From: Nitrospira sp. CR1.3
GTDB lineage: Bacteria > Nitrospirota > Nitrospiria > Nitrospirales > Nitrospiraceae
Reading direction: 5' to 3'
DNA length: 64,000 bases
NCBI GenBank assembly: GCA_014055525.1
Contig: WIAH01000011.1
Coordinates: 62,001 to 126,000, forward strand
Under the pieces are notes generated by a model. It did no database searches. It was not told where the DNA came from and saw only the letters and a program-made list of their open reading frames with translations. A program made the translations under genes and the position numbers. How positions within the stretch are numbered: the stretch's first letter is position 1; every line of letters starts with the position of its first letter. Shown one piece after another: positions 35,742-45,125 of the stretch.

Positions 35742-37181
35742 TTATCCCCTTCTCAACTCACTGTTGAATTGATCCGCCCAACGAGATTGAAACTGTTCAT
35801 AGGAGAGGGAGAGTTGCGACTGCATCGCGGCGCTCAATGCCTGTCTGGCCTTGAGATGAGCTAGGAGCCCGTTCACGCCATGCAGGCCGTATCGATCGAT
35901 CATGTAGTGAACGGCGGAGTTGGCTTCCAGATATGCGATCGATGCGGCATCGCTTGAGAGGTTCCCCCAGCTGCCCTCCAACGCCGTCAATGGGATCATG
36001 CTTATGGCGTGATGTTTTACCGGTTGGATCTCCGACCAGTGCTCACCCGAAAGCTGCATGGCCAGTCCTTCGTTCAGCCACGTCGGAATCGCGCTGCTTC
36101 CGAGTTTTTGCTGGTCGTGCAGAAGGGCATGGGCGAATTCGTGACGGAGCACACGGGTGAGCCAGGCTCGGTCCGTCAGCGCCCCTTGTGTGGGCACCTG
36201 AATCCGACCGAGCACCGGATCAAAAAGTCCATCGGCCCAGACCGGGCTTCCGGTCGCGCTTTGAAACGAGGACCTGGTGTGCAGAACGACCACGATCGGT
36301 TTCGACGGGAAGTGGCCGAACTTCTGTCCAATCTCGCGGTACGCTTCTTCTAGAACATCCTGGACAACGGTCCATGTGGCCTGATCCGCTTCGCCGTCGA
36401 ACTTGAGCGTGAAGTGCGCACTGTCCCGACTGGCCAGGCGTTCCTCGACCTGATCGGCCTTGCGAACCTTTGAGGCGACGGTTTGAAGATAGGACCGCAC
36501 CGCCGGATCCTTCCCTGCCCGTTCGGTGGCGTGATCGAGGTGCAGGGCGGCTTCTTTGAGCCGGTCCCGCTCCTGAAGGAATTCGGCCATAGCCAGATGG
36601 GGAAAGGGTTCGTCAGGCGCCAGAGCAATAAGCCGCTCCAGAAACTCCATCGTCATGGCGGGATCCCGCAATTCCCAATAGGCATGGGCGAGGTTCAACT
36701 GAATGACCGGATTTTTCGAGTCGAGGGAAGCGGCCTTCTTGAACGTGTGAACGGATTCCTGAGTGCCGCCGGCCTTCTCCTGCTCGATGCCGAGATTGTT
36801 CCAAAGCACGGCGATGTAAGGCCGAATGGCCGGATCGGATGTCATGGAAGAGGAGAGATTGTCCAGCTTCGATTTGGCGGCCTGAAGCTGTCCTTTCTCC
36901 AAATCGTCCCGGATGGCGGCCAGCGCGTCATGATGCTTCGTGTCCGGAACGACGCTCGGATCGATGAGTCGCGTCTGCTGGGGAGCCGGCTCTGCGATGT
37001 CCGGAGCGGGCGGCACTTCCGATGGCTTTTTCGACTCGTTGACGTGACTATCCGTTCGAGCAGGCTCAACGGGCGATGACTGTTGCAGGTAGGTCGGTTT
37101 GAACCAGGCTCCGTAGAGGATGATCACCCCGACGATGAGACCAGCCTTGTAGATCAGATGGGAAATATTTCGACGATACAT
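35742..37181 (-). CDS. Membrane-anchored TPR metallopeptidase (gluzincin type)
   Basis: A 479-residue protein. Residues 12-28 form an N-terminal membrane anchor, followed by a proline-rich linker and TPR-like helices (about 85-240). The C-terminal half is a zinc metallopeptidase with HEFAH (His347, Glu348, His351) and third ligand Glu371 (WLNEGLA), the MA-clan gluzincin arrangement. Probably processes proteins on the outer side of the inner membrane. It is convergent with the repeat protein gene and divergent from recG. Confidence 0.8.
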   Translation of the reverse strand: MYRRNISHLIYKAGLIVGVIILYGAWFKPTYLQQSSPVEPARTDSHVNESKKPSEVPPAPDIAEPAPQQTRLIDPSVVPDTKHHDALAAIRDDLEKGQLQAAKSKLDNLSSSMTSDPAIRPYIAVLWNNLGIEQEKAGGTQESVHTFKKAASLDSKNPVIQLNLAHAYWELRDPAMTMEFLERLIALAPDEPFPHLAMAEFLQERDRLKEAALHLDHATERAGKDPAVRSYLQTVASKVRKADQVEERLASRDSAHFTLKFDGEADQATWTVVQDVLEEAYREIGQKFGHFPSKPIVVVLHTRSSFQSATGSPVWADGLFDPVLGRIQVPTQGALTDRAWLTRVLRHEFAHALLHDQQKLGSSAIPTWLNEGLAMQLSGEHWSEIQPVKHHAISMIPLTALEGSWGNLSSDAASIAYLEANSAVHYMIDRYGLHGVNGLLAHLKARQALSAAMQSQLSLSYEQFQSRWADQFNSELRRG

Positions 37182-37290
37182 GAGCGGCAGGCCTTTCTAT
37201 TCGCGCTCAGTCTAGCATCCATGCCGTGTTCGACAAAGGGTTGTTAGGAATTCTACCGGTACATTCTCGCGATCTGTCGAGGATCGGTCG

Positions 37291-37319
37291 TTGAGCAGGG
37301 CGAAGGCCTATGATACGAT
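37291..37319 (+). promoter_or_regulatory. Promoter of recG
   Basis: TTGAGC (37291-37296), 17-bp spacer, TACGAT (37314-37319). The expected start is only about 5 nt upstream of ATG 37331, and no Shine-Dalgarno is seen, so the message may be nearly leaderless. Confidence 0.45.
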
Positions 37320-37330
37320 CCTGACCCGAC

Positions 37331-39892
37331 ATGTGGCGTTCCGCCGAGCCCAAACCCTCCGAGCCCTTTCAGCAATGGTTGGACCGCTTGGCGCGCCCGA
37401 TCGAATTCGCCTGCCGCGACGCTTTTGCGCATCTGCCGACGGTCAAGAATCTCAACAGGTTCGTGTCCTCGCAGGTGATCCAGACCCTGTCAAATCATGT
37501 GTATCCCCTGGCGGTTGAAGCGGCGTTGCTGAGACTGCGCGAACTGTTTTTGGAGGAACAGCAGCGGCTTTCGACGGCCGATCAGCAGCGGCGATTGCAG
37601 GAAGCCATGATCATTGTGAAAGACCTGCGCGCGATGGACTTCCAAGCCCCGCATGTCCCGCAGAGGCCGGAACCTCTTGTCACGCATTCCCGCGCGATTG
37701 GTCGTGTTCAGCGCGAACTCTGGTCGCTCCCGATTCGGTTCGTCAAGGGCGTCGGCCCCAAACGCACCGCCTTGCTTCAACGGTTCGGTATTGAGACGGT
37801 CGAGCAGGCGCTATGGACGATTCCCTGGCGTTACGAAGACCGGTCGGTGATGACTCCGATCGGTCGACTCATGCCCGGATCGGAAGCGTCGGTCTTCGGG
37901 ACGATCGTCCGCAGCGAGGCGAAGCGCGCGCGTCATCGCCGGCTCACTATCTTGGATGTCTTTGTGGAGGATGAAACCGGCCGCGTCCAGGCGGTGTTCT
38001 TCAATCAACCGTTTCTTGAACCGATTCTGACCGTCGGAACGAAGGTCATGATGACCGGCCGGGTCGTCGCCGGAGCGCGGGGATGGGTGGATACGAGGAT
38101 GGAGGTGTCGCAGTACGAGGTCGTCGGTTCTGAAACGGAGGCATCGGTGCATGTCGGGCGCATCGTGCCGATCTATCATGAAACAAAAGGGTGGACCTCG
38201 CGGCAGATGCGACTGCTGATAAAGGGGCTGCTCGACGCCTATGCGGCCGATATGCGGGAGATCCTTCCCATCACCGTGCGGGCGCGGTACCGTTTGCCGC
38301 CGGTCCATCATGCAATCGAAGAAGTGCATTTCCCGAAATCCGGCACGCCGGCCCCCGCCCTGGAACGGGGATTGACGCCGGCGCACCGGCGGCTGGCCTT
38401 CGAGGAGCTACTCCTCTTGCAGTTGGCGCTCGCCACCCGGCAACGCACGGTCAAGCAGGAGATCAAGTCGATTCGCTTCAATCCGAAAGCCGTAATGCTC
38501 GAGAAATTGACGCGGGCGATTCCCTTTCGCCTCACGGCGGCGCAGGATCGAGTCGTCCGCGAAATTCTGTCCGATATGACCTCGACCCGTCCCATGAACC
38601 GGCTGGTGCAGGGCGATGTCGGGTGCGGCAAGACGATGGTGGCATTGCACGCGGTCGTGCTTGCCTGCGGCTCCGGATATCAAGCGGCCTTGATGGCGCC
38701 GACAGAAATTCTTGCCGAACAGCACTATCAGACGATGAAAGAACTCCTGGAATCGATCGGATTATCGGTCGTGCTGGTGAGCGGAGGCGGGCGCGCCGCC
38801 GAGCGGAAGGCCGTGCGCGAGCAGGTGGCTTCGGGAAGGGTGCGCGTGGCGATCGGAACTCACGCGTTGATTCAGCAAGGCGTGAGTTTCTCCAGGCTGG
38901 CATTAGCGGTGATCGACGAGCAGCATCGCTTCGGTGTCCTGCAACGAAAGACTCTCACCGAAAAGGGCTACAGACCCGATGTGCTCGTGCTGACGGCCAC
39001 GCCGATTCCGCGCACGCTCGCGATGACTGTGTACGGCGACCTCGATGTTTCCGTCATCAACGAAATGCCGCCGGGCCGAAAGCCGGCCCGCACATTCCTG
39101 TACCAGGAGTCGCAGCGGCGGCGGGCCTATCAGATTCTCAAGGACGAGTTGCGAGCCGGTCGCCAGGCCTACGTCGTCTATCCCCTGATCGAAGAATCGG
39201 AGAAGCTTGATCTCAAGGCGGCCATGCAGGGAGCCGAGCGGCTCCGGACGGAGGAGTTGTCCGAATTTCGCGTGGGCCTGCTGCACGGGCAGATGAAAAC
39301 GAACGACAAAGAGCGGACAATGGCGGCGTTCAAAGCGGGCGAGATTCAAGCGCTGGTCTCGACAACCGTGATAGAAGTCGGCGTTGATGTGCCGAATGCG
39401 ACGGTCATGATGATCGAGCATGCGGAGCGTTTCGGATTGGCGCAGCTGCATCAGTTGCGGGGGCGTGTCGGGCGAAGCGAGATGCAATCGTATTGTCTCC
39501 TGATGGCATCGGGGCTGGAGAGGGGTAAGGGGCTAACGGGACAACGGGGTGGCGGTGGAACTCTGCCCCCATACCCCTCTACCCCATATCCCACAGCGGC
39601 ATCCAGGGAACGGCTGGAAGCTCTGGTACGATCGACCGATGGATTTGTGATTGCCGAAGAAGACTTGCGAATTCGCGGTCCCGGGGAGTTTTTTGGATTC
39701 CGGCAGTGGGGCATGCCGGAGTTTCGCGTGGCCAATCTGATACGGGATGCGGATCTGCTTCAGCAGGCCCGCCAGGAAGCGTTCGCTTTGTTGAGGATAG
39801 ACTCTCAGCTGAAGGCGCCGATGCATTGCGCCTTGCGTGAAGCGATGTTGAGGAGATGGGAGAAAAAGTTGGATTTGGGATCGGTGAGTTAA
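37331..39892 (+). CDS. recG: ATP-dependent DNA helicase RecG with an in-frame repeat insertion
   Basis: An 853-residue helicase (E. coli RecG is 693). After an extra N-terminal helical domain of about 120 residues come the wedge domain (VKGVGPKRTALLQRFGI onward) and superfamily 2 motifs: QGDVGCGKTMVA (Walker A), DEQHRFGV (motif II), TATPIPRTLA (III), VSTTVIEVGVDVPNA (V) and QLRGRVGRSE (VI). Between MQSYCLLMAS and ASRERLEALVRSTDGFVIAEEDL, where relatives are contiguous, residues 728-756 are inserted, glycine- and then proline-rich. The DNA for these is a palindromic repeat. The frame is kept, so the protein is probably functional with a loop. It rescues stalled replication forks. Confidence 0.93.
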   Translation: MWRSAEPKPSEPFQQWLDRLARPIEFACRDAFAHLPTVKNLNRFVSSQVIQTLSNHVYPLAVEAALLRLRELFLEEQQRLSTADQQRRLQEAMIIVKDLRAMDFQAPHVPQRPEPLVTHSRAIGRVQRELWSLPIRFVKGVGPKRTALLQRFGIETVEQALWTIPWRYEDRSVMTPIGRLMPGSEASVFGTIVRSEAKRARHRRLTILDVFVEDETGRVQAVFFNQPFLEPILTVGTKVMMTGRVVAGARGWVDTRMEVSQYEVVGSETEASVHVGRIVPIYHETKGWTSRQMRLLIKGLLDAYAADMREILPITVRARYRLPPVHHAIEEVHFPKSGTPAPALERGLTPAHRRLAFEELLLLQLALATRQRTVKQEIKSIRFNPKAVMLEKLTRAIPFRLTAAQDRVVREILSDMTSTRPMNRLVQGDVGCGKTMVALHAVVLACGSGYQAALMAPTEILAEQHYQTMKELLESIGLSVVLVSGGGRAAERKAVREQVASGRVRVAIGTHALIQQGVSFSRLALAVIDEQHRFGVLQRKTLTEKGYRPDVLVLTATPIPRTLAMTVYGDLDVSVINEMPPGRKPARTFLYQESQRRRAYQILKDELRAGRQAYVVYPLIEESEKLDLKAAMQGAERLRTEELSEFRVGLLHGQMKTNDKERTMAAFKAGEIQALVSTTVIEVGVDVPNATVMMIEHAERFGLAQLHQLRGRVGRSEMQSYCLLMASGLERGKGLTGQRGGGGTLPPYPSTPYPTAASRERLEALVRSTDGFVIAEEDLRIRGPGEFFGFRQWGMPEFRVANLIRDADLLQQARQEAFALLRIDSQLKAPMHCALREAMLRRWEKKLDLGSVS
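39512..39598. repeat. Palindromic element inserted in recG
   Basis: The left arm (gagaggggtaaggggctaac) and right arm (acccctctaccccatatccc) repeat related G-rich or C-rich words around gggtggcggtgg. Its length, about 87 nt (29 codons), is a multiple of three. The words resemble the ggggctagagg family found at 19905, 39895 and 57684. Confidence 0.65.
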
Positions 39893-39894
39893 CA

Positions 39895-39980
39895 GTGGGC
39901 GAGAGGCCCGAGGCTAGAGGCAAGGGGGCTCTGTACGGAATCTCCAACCTCTCGCCCCTCGCCTCTGGCCCCTAGCCGGG
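39895..39980. repeat. Palindromic element downstream of recG (GGCTAGAGG-word family)
   Basis: The left arm contains gggcgagaggcccgaggcta and gaggcaaggggg; the right arm cctctcgcccctcgcctctg and gcccctagccggg. Exact 13-mer and 12-mer matches to the element at 19905-20006 (see there). The end of its right arm, cgggag, is also the Shine-Dalgarno of the next gene. Confidence 0.7.
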
Positions 39981-39987
39981 AGTTGTT

Positions 39988-40311
39988 GTGGGTTTACTGC
40001 AGCGGCTAAAGCATGATTTGAAGTCGGGTTTGGCGACATTACGGCTGGGCACGGCTCAGGCGGCCAATCGCGCGCTGGAGGAGACGGAACTGCTCCGCCT
40101 GCGCCTCGAAGTCCGGAAGATCGGTCAACAGTTGGACGAATTGTATCGTGACGTGGGCGAGCGGGCGGTGAGCTTGCGCGAGGCCGGAGAACCGGTCGAG
40201 CGCGTCCTCTACGATATGGAAGTCGGCCGGCTCGTGAAGCAGATTCATCAGCTCAAGCATACGGGCAAGCAACTTGAAGCCGAGATGTCTGAAATACGGA
40301 CCTCCGAATGA
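39988..40311 (+). CDS. Small coiled-coil protein
   Basis: A 107-residue helical, charged protein (MGLLQRLKHDLKSGLATLRLG) with heptad-like spacing throughout, suggesting a coiled coil. GTG 39988 has the Shine-Dalgarno gggag. It overlaps the Ppx/GppA gene by 4 bp. No family recognised. Confidence 0.65.
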   Translation: MGLLQRLKHDLKSGLATLRLGTAQAANRALEETELLRLRLEVRKIGQQLDELYRDVGERAVSLREAGEPVERVLYDMEVGRLVKQIHQLKHTGKQLEAEMSEIRTSE

Positions 40312-41282
40312 GCGTGACTCGTCTCGCAGGGATTGATATCGGCACCTTGACCTGTCGATTGCTGATCGCGGACATACCGCCGGCGGGCCGATTGCGCGAG
40401 CTTCGCTCCGAGCGGCGTATCCTTCGATTGGGCGAGGGAGTTGACCAAACCAAGCGCTTGCATCCGGGCGCGGTGGAACGCGTCGTTCACTGCCTGAAGG
40501 AATGGCGGGAAGTGATCGATAGTTATCGGGTCGACGCCTGCGCGGCTGTGGCGACCAGCGCGGTGCGCGATGCGGCCAATCGGGATGAGTTTCTTGAGTG
40601 GGTCAGGCGTGAAGCCGGCTTGGATGTGGAAATCATCTCGGGCGACGAGGAGGCGCGACGCACGCTCCTGGGGATCAGGTCCGGTCTTCCCGCCGGCGTG
40701 GCCGAGCTGCTGGCGCTGGATATCGGGGGCGGGAGTACGGAGTTTATCTTGGACCGGCCGGGTCGACAACCGATCGTCCGTTCGATCGATATTGGCGTCG
40801 TGCGGCTATGCGAGCGGTTGCTTTGTCATGATCCGCCGACGATGGACGAAGTGTGCCGGGCGCGCGAGTGGGTACGAAGGGAAACCGAGGTAACAATCGC
40901 TGGGATGCCGCGGTCTGCCGGCGTCACGTTCGTCGGCGCGGCCGGGACGATCACGTCGCTAGCGGCGATAGCTCAAAAGCTGCCCTGCTACGAACCGGCA
41001 AGGATTCATAACTATACCTTGCGGCTCGAGACCGTCAAGGACCTGGAGCAAGATCTTCTCAGCCGAACGAAAGCCGGCCGTCTCGGGCTTCCAGGCCTCG
41101 AGAAGGGCCGCGAAGAAGTCATCGCCGCCGGAGCTGTCATCATCCGGACGGTTATGGAAACTCTGCGAGCGAGCGAGTGCCTCGTGAGCGATTTGGGATT
41201 GCGTGAGGGAATACTACTCAATCTCGCCGCTTGCCTACATGCGGGCCCGGCCCAGCAACAACTCCTTGGTGATTGCCCTTGA
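40308..41282 (+). CDS. Ppx/GppA-family phosphatase
   Basis: A 324-residue actin-fold phosphatase: AGIDIGTLTCRLLIAD (phosphate 1), VATSAVRDAANRDEFL, IISGDEEARRTLLGI and LLALDIGGGSTEFILD (phosphate 2), all characteristic. It lacks the C-terminal HD-like domain of long Ppx. It should hydrolyse polyphosphate or pppGpp; which cannot be told. Overlaps both neighbours. Confidence 0.85.
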   Translation: MSVTRLAGIDIGTLTCRLLIADIPPAGRLRELRSERRILRLGEGVDQTKRLHPGAVERVVHCLKEWREVIDSYRVDACAAVATSAVRDAANRDEFLEWVRREAGLDVEIISGDEEARRTLLGIRSGLPAGVAELLALDIGGGSTEFILDRPGRQPIVRSIDIGVVRLCERLLCHDPPTMDEVCRAREWVRRETEVTIAGMPRSAGVTFVGAAGTITSLAAIAQKLPCYEPARIHNYTLRLETVKDLEQDLLSRTKAGRLGLPGLEKGREEVIAAGAVIIRTVMETLRASECLVSDLGLREGILLNLAACLHAGPAQQQLLGDCP

Positions 41283-43438
41283 GCGACAAGTTGACGACTG
41301 ATTCGGCGACCGTCGGCGGGGGAGCGGCACCGGCCTCGGCAGAGACTGTGCGCGAACAGGTTCTGGCGTTCTTCGGACCATCCAGCGCCGATAATCCGAC
41401 CAGAAACGCGCTCGCGACCCACCTGCAGGATTTTGTGACCGCCGAATCGCTGGGCGATCGACTCGACGCCTGGCTGCGGCTGATCCATTGGACGCGGGTC
41501 GGGACGAGCCACTCGCTCCAGGTGCTTGGCGCGCGCATGCGCTGGAGAGAAGCCTATCTCTATTGGGAACTCCTGCTCGATGTGCTCGAACAGGTTCCGG
41601 CCGTGCGCGAGAACGTTCAGGAGGCCTTCGGTCGCATCATCCAGGAAACGGATGCGGTCAATCTGGTCGGTGAAGCCGGTCTGCCCTGCGATCGCGGATT
41701 TCTCGTCGAGTTGGGTGACCGGATCATCAGTAAGTTTCTTCCGACCGTCCGGAATGACCGTGATCTGACGCATCTTCTACAGCGCCAATACGGCGGGTCC
41801 GTGGAAGTGAAATGGTTGGGGCAGATGTCCCCTCGACTGGCTGCCAGAATTCTTCAGGGGCTTGTGCCTTCACATAATCCACGGGCGTCAGATCCTTTGC
41901 GCCGGGCTTTTGCCGACGGATTCCGGCTGCTGGCCATCCGCGTAGAGGCTCAAGGCTTGTCGGAAAAACTCCGGGCCAGGAGCAGACGTCCCTCCTCCAT
42001 TCGAGAGTCTCCGTTCTACCGGCTTGCGAGAACCAGCGAGCAACTGGTTGACCTCTGGCAGGGCCGCAGTGATCTGGACGAATACGCCGCTGTGTGGCGG
42101 GAGGTCTCGGCGGACTGCCATCACGAAATGCGCTGGATCCGCCGCCAGCTGGAAGTTGCGGGGGTGAACGTCGATATCGTGTATGGGCTCGAAGTGCTCC
42201 GGCATTGCCTCGGGCGAATGCGAACCATGGTCGATATCATGGTCGCTCGCGAGGACTTGCCGCATGCCGAGGCGGTCCACAGATTTCTGACGACGCTGGT
42301 CGAGGCCAGTCTTCACGAGTGTTCACTCTCCCACTTGTTCGAGGCCAATACCCGTCTCTTGCACAGGAAAATCGTGGATCGATCCGGGGCGACCGGGGAG
42401 CATTACATCGCGCAGGACCGGCGTGAGTATCGGCATATCTGGGCCGCGGCGGCCGGCGGGGGAGTGCTCACTGCCTTTACGGCGGCCGGCAAGATGTTCA
42501 TTTTCGGGCTCGGGCTCGCGCCCTTTCTGGCGGGTTTTGGTTACGGCCTCAATTATGCGGTGAGTTTTCTGCTCATGCAGACGTTCGGCCTCATGCTGGC
42601 GACCAAACAGCCGGCCATGACGGCCGCCACCCTTGCGACGATCATGCGGGAGCAGCCGGGACCCTCGCGCCTCGATGACATCGTCGACCTCATTGCGAAA
42701 ATTTCCCATTCACAGATCGCCGCAGCGGTGAGCAACGTCGTCGTCGTTTCGGCGGCAGCCTATGCCCTCGATGGCGTATGGCGTCTGGCGACGGGACATC
42801 CGATCCTCGAAATTCATGCCGCCGAACATGTGTACGAGACGCTCAGCCCGCTCGACAGCGGCACGGTCGTTTTCGCCGCGCTGACCGGCGTGATTCTCTG
42901 GCTCTCAAGCATCGCCGGCGGTTGGATCGAGAATTGGGCGGTGTACCATCAACTTCCGACCGCACTGGCGGAGCATCGATGGGGCGGCAGGGTCTTCGGC
43001 GCCGATCGCCTGCGTCGATGGGCCGACGGCGTCGCGCACAACATTGCAGGATGGGGGACGAACGTGTCGCTGGGAATGATGTTGGGAATGACACCCGCGA
43101 TCGGAATGTTCTTCGGGGTACCATTGGACGTGCGGCACGTAACCTTGTCGAGCGGGACCCTGGCGTTGGCGAGCGCCTCACTGGATGCCGAATGGTACCG
43201 TGAAGGCTGGTTTCTTCGGGCGATCGCCGGAGTCAGCGTGATGTTTGTCCTCAACCTCGGCGTAAGTTTTCTGCTGTCGCTGATCACGGCGCTGCGCGCC
43301 TACGAATTCCCGCGATCAGAAATCGTGGAATTGTTGAAGCGACTCCTGAAGCGCATGGCCTATTCGCCGAGGGATTTTATCCTGCCCCCGAAAGTGCCGA
43401 AGCCTTCTTCCGACGCTCAGGCGGAGCCCGCTGGGTAG
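41273..43438 (+). CDS. SpecR-like large membrane protein (annotated elsewhere as 'site-specific recombinase')
   Basis: A 721-residue protein: a soluble helical N-terminal half (about 1-380) and a C-terminal half with five to seven membrane helices (GVLTAFTAAGKMFIFGLGL, PFLAGFGYGLNYAVSFLLMQ, and later segments). It resembles proteins labelled SpecificRecomb, but no recombinase catalytic motif is visible and a membrane role is likelier. TTG 41273 or TTG 41279 (a TTGA overlap with the ppx stop) is the start. Confidence 0.6.
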   Translation: MPLSDKLTTDSATVGGGAAPASAETVREQVLAFFGPSSADNPTRNALATHLQDFVTAESLGDRLDAWLRLIHWTRVGTSHSLQVLGARMRWREAYLYWELLLDVLEQVPAVRENVQEAFGRIIQETDAVNLVGEAGLPCDRGFLVELGDRIISKFLPTVRNDRDLTHLLQRQYGGSVEVKWLGQMSPRLAARILQGLVPSHNPRASDPLRRAFADGFRLLAIRVEAQGLSEKLRARSRRPSSIRESPFYRLARTSEQLVDLWQGRSDLDEYAAVWREVSADCHHEMRWIRRQLEVAGVNVDIVYGLEVLRHCLGRMRTMVDIMVAREDLPHAEAVHRFLTTLVEASLHECSLSHLFEANTRLLHRKIVDRSGATGEHYIAQDRREYRHIWAAAAGGGVLTAFTAAGKMFIFGLGLAPFLAGFGYGLNYAVSFLLMQTFGLMLATKQPAMTAATLATIMREQPGPSRLDDIVDLIAKISHSQIAAAVSNVVVVSAAAYALDGVWRLATGHPILEIHAAEHVYETLSPLDSGTVVFAALTGVILWLSSIAGGWIENWAVYHQLPTALAEHRWGGRVFGADRLRRWADGVAHNIAGWGTNVSLGMMLGMTPAIGMFFGVPLDVRHVTLSSGTLALASASLDAEWYREGWFLRAIAGVSVMFVLNLGVSFLLSLITALRAYEFPRSEIVELLKRLLKRMAYSPRDFILPPKVPKPSSDAQAEPAG

Positions 43439-43451
43439 GAGAATGCTGACG

Positions 43452-44942
43452 TTATCGCTGCGTATACCACCGGTAGCCTTTTTGTTCGGTAAAAGTGGCT
43501 TTCGGTGCCGCGCCGGGTTTTTCCAATAGCAACACCTTGAAATCGATGAGGCCGAACCAGGCGGGGTCCGCTACATCGTGGTAATGCGTGCCTTGGAGCT
43601 TGGGCAACATCTCGCCCAGCGCCTGTTTCAGTTCTTTCTCGGTATAGGCGCGCACAATGAAGGGTTTGTTCATAGCCTGGCAGAATCGTTGAATCGTGTA
43701 GGCGGCGCCGGTGCAGAGGACTTTCGTGTCAGGTTTCATCGTCAGAAATTGCGGAAGCGGGAGATATTGCTCCTGAAAGCCGAGCCAGCGCACGGCTTGT
43801 CGCAAGTGCCCGTATTGCACTTCGTACTCGGTGTGGCCGGGAAGTTTTACGGGCGCCGACCAACCCTCTTCGACGCCGAATTCCGTCAAGAAGGCCTTTC
43901 CTCCCGGTTTGAGGACACGCCACAGTTCGGCGACGAATCGAAAGGGTCCGAGATTGAAGATCACATCATCCGGCAGATCGTGTCCGATCGGCAGCCGTAC
44001 GCGCCTGATCCAGTCCAGCGCTTCCTGGTGCTGGACGGTCTTGCCGATGCCCGAGGTCAGTTCCTGTCTGGTCAGTTTGACCGGCGTCATGTCCGCCATG
44101 TTTTCGTTGTCGATGATGAGATCGACGGTTCCGTCTTTGAAGGGCAGCCATTCGCCGTTGGCTTGCGCGCCGGCGGCGGACCAGCCTCCCGCCTTGGCGC
44201 GGGATACTTGCAGTTTCAAGAAGGGTTTGGTGATATCGAGCGAGCAGTACAGGATGCCCTGCTTCTCGAACGGCAGGAGTTCCTTGCCTAATTCACGAGC
44301 GACGTAGCCCAGCCCGCCGCCGATTTCCAGGATCGTCTTCGGCTTGGGATTGAACCAGCCAAGCCGCCGGAGTTTCTGCATGAGAAGTCGGCCGTAGGTT
44401 AGGCCTTGGAGCGCCTCGTTCGGCTCGCGGAACAGGTGCGAGACCGTCGTTTCGATCAGATCGAAGTGGCCGTCGTCCTCGCCGCTGTCTTTGAGTTCAT
44501 GAACGTGGAAATCCTCCAGATGCTCTTCGCCTTCAAACCCTTCTTGGCCCGACCATCCCTCACGGATCTGCTGGAGAAGCAGGTCCCACTTCGCCTTATG
44601 CCGATGTCCTCCCGGCGGCTCGGCGCCGTAAAAGCAAAGTGAATAGGTGGGAAGCCCCCATCGTTCCAAGTGCCACCGGCCAGGTTCCCCGTCCGGTCCG
44701 CACACCTTCTCGCCGTATTTTTCCAACAAGGCGCCGACGGTGGTATGGCCGTTCATGGCCTTGAGCATTTCAAGGCCGGTGCGGTTCAGTCTGACGATCG
44801 GGAGATTGTCGTCGAGCGGAGCAAACCACCATTCGTCTGCGGCGTGCTGATAGGCGACCAGATCGGGAATATGCCAGGCCAGAAGACCGAGCCTGTCTCC
44901 CGTGAGGTGGAGGGGTTGGTGGAGAGCGACAGCCGGTTTCAT
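43452..44942 (-). CDS. Methyltransferase with N-terminal PqqD-like domain
   Basis: A 496-residue fusion. Residues about 25-85 (WWFAPLDDNLPIVRLNRTGL, EMLKAMNGHTTVGALLEKYG) look like a PqqD-type peptide-binding fold. From about residue 200 comes a class I SAM-methyltransferase with ILEIGGGLGYVARELG and the post-motif FRFVAELWRVLKPGGKAFLTEFG. The fusion suggests a peptide or protein substrate. It stands alone next to a cupredoxin gene on the same strand. Family membership of the first domain is inferred from pattern, not a search. Confidence 0.7.
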   Translation of the reverse strand: MKPAVALHQPLHLTGDRLGLLAWHIPDLVAYQHAADEWWFAPLDDNLPIVRLNRTGLEMLKAMNGHTTVGALLEKYGEKVCGPDGEPGRWHLERWGLPTYSLCFYGAEPPGGHRHKAKWDLLLQQIREGWSGQEGFEGEEHLEDFHVHELKDSGEDDGHFDLIETTVSHLFREPNEALQGLTYGRLLMQKLRRLGWFNPKPKTILEIGGGLGYVARELGKELLPFEKQGILYCSLDITKPFLKLQVSRAKAGGWSAAGAQANGEWLPFKDGTVDLIIDNENMADMTPVKLTRQELTSGIGKTVQHQEALDWIRRVRLPIGHDLPDDVIFNLGPFRFVAELWRVLKPGGKAFLTEFGVEEGWSAPVKLPGHTEYEVQYGHLRQAVRWLGFQEQYLPLPQFLTMKPDTKVLCTGAAYTIQRFCQAMNKPFIVRAYTEKELKQALGEMLPKLQGTHYHDVADPAWFGLIDFKVLLLEKPGAAPKATFTEQKGYRWYTQR

Positions 44943-45016
44943 GGCGGAGCATCCCGGTTCGAGCGCCGCAGCCTACATGAGGAAACTGTTCTTGTGCAAG
45001 AAGCCCCAAGAAGCGG

Positions 45017-45120
45017 GTTTGTTTGGTTTGTCTTGTGTATTTGGTTAGGTCGGAGTGAACGGGGCGGTAGTGTGGACGGTCAGTCAACGAGATCAAACAA
45101 ACCAAATGAACCAAAGAAAC
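45017..45120. repeat. Palindromic element (GTTTGG-word family) beside the cupredoxin gene
   Basis: Left arm 45017-45046 (gtttgtttggtttgtcttgt and ttggtt), right arm 45091-45120 (gatcaaacaaaccaaatgaa and ccaaagaaac). T/G-rich words on one side face C/A-rich words on the other, not exactly complementary. It lies 6 bp past the cupredoxin stop. Confidence 0.65.
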
Positions 45121-45125
45121 GGGAA

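Noticed and set aside
41273-43438. Site-specific recombinase as a mobile-element marker
   Set aside because: The name belongs to this membrane-protein family by tradition; no tyrosine or serine recombinase motif is visible, so no mobile element is claimed.
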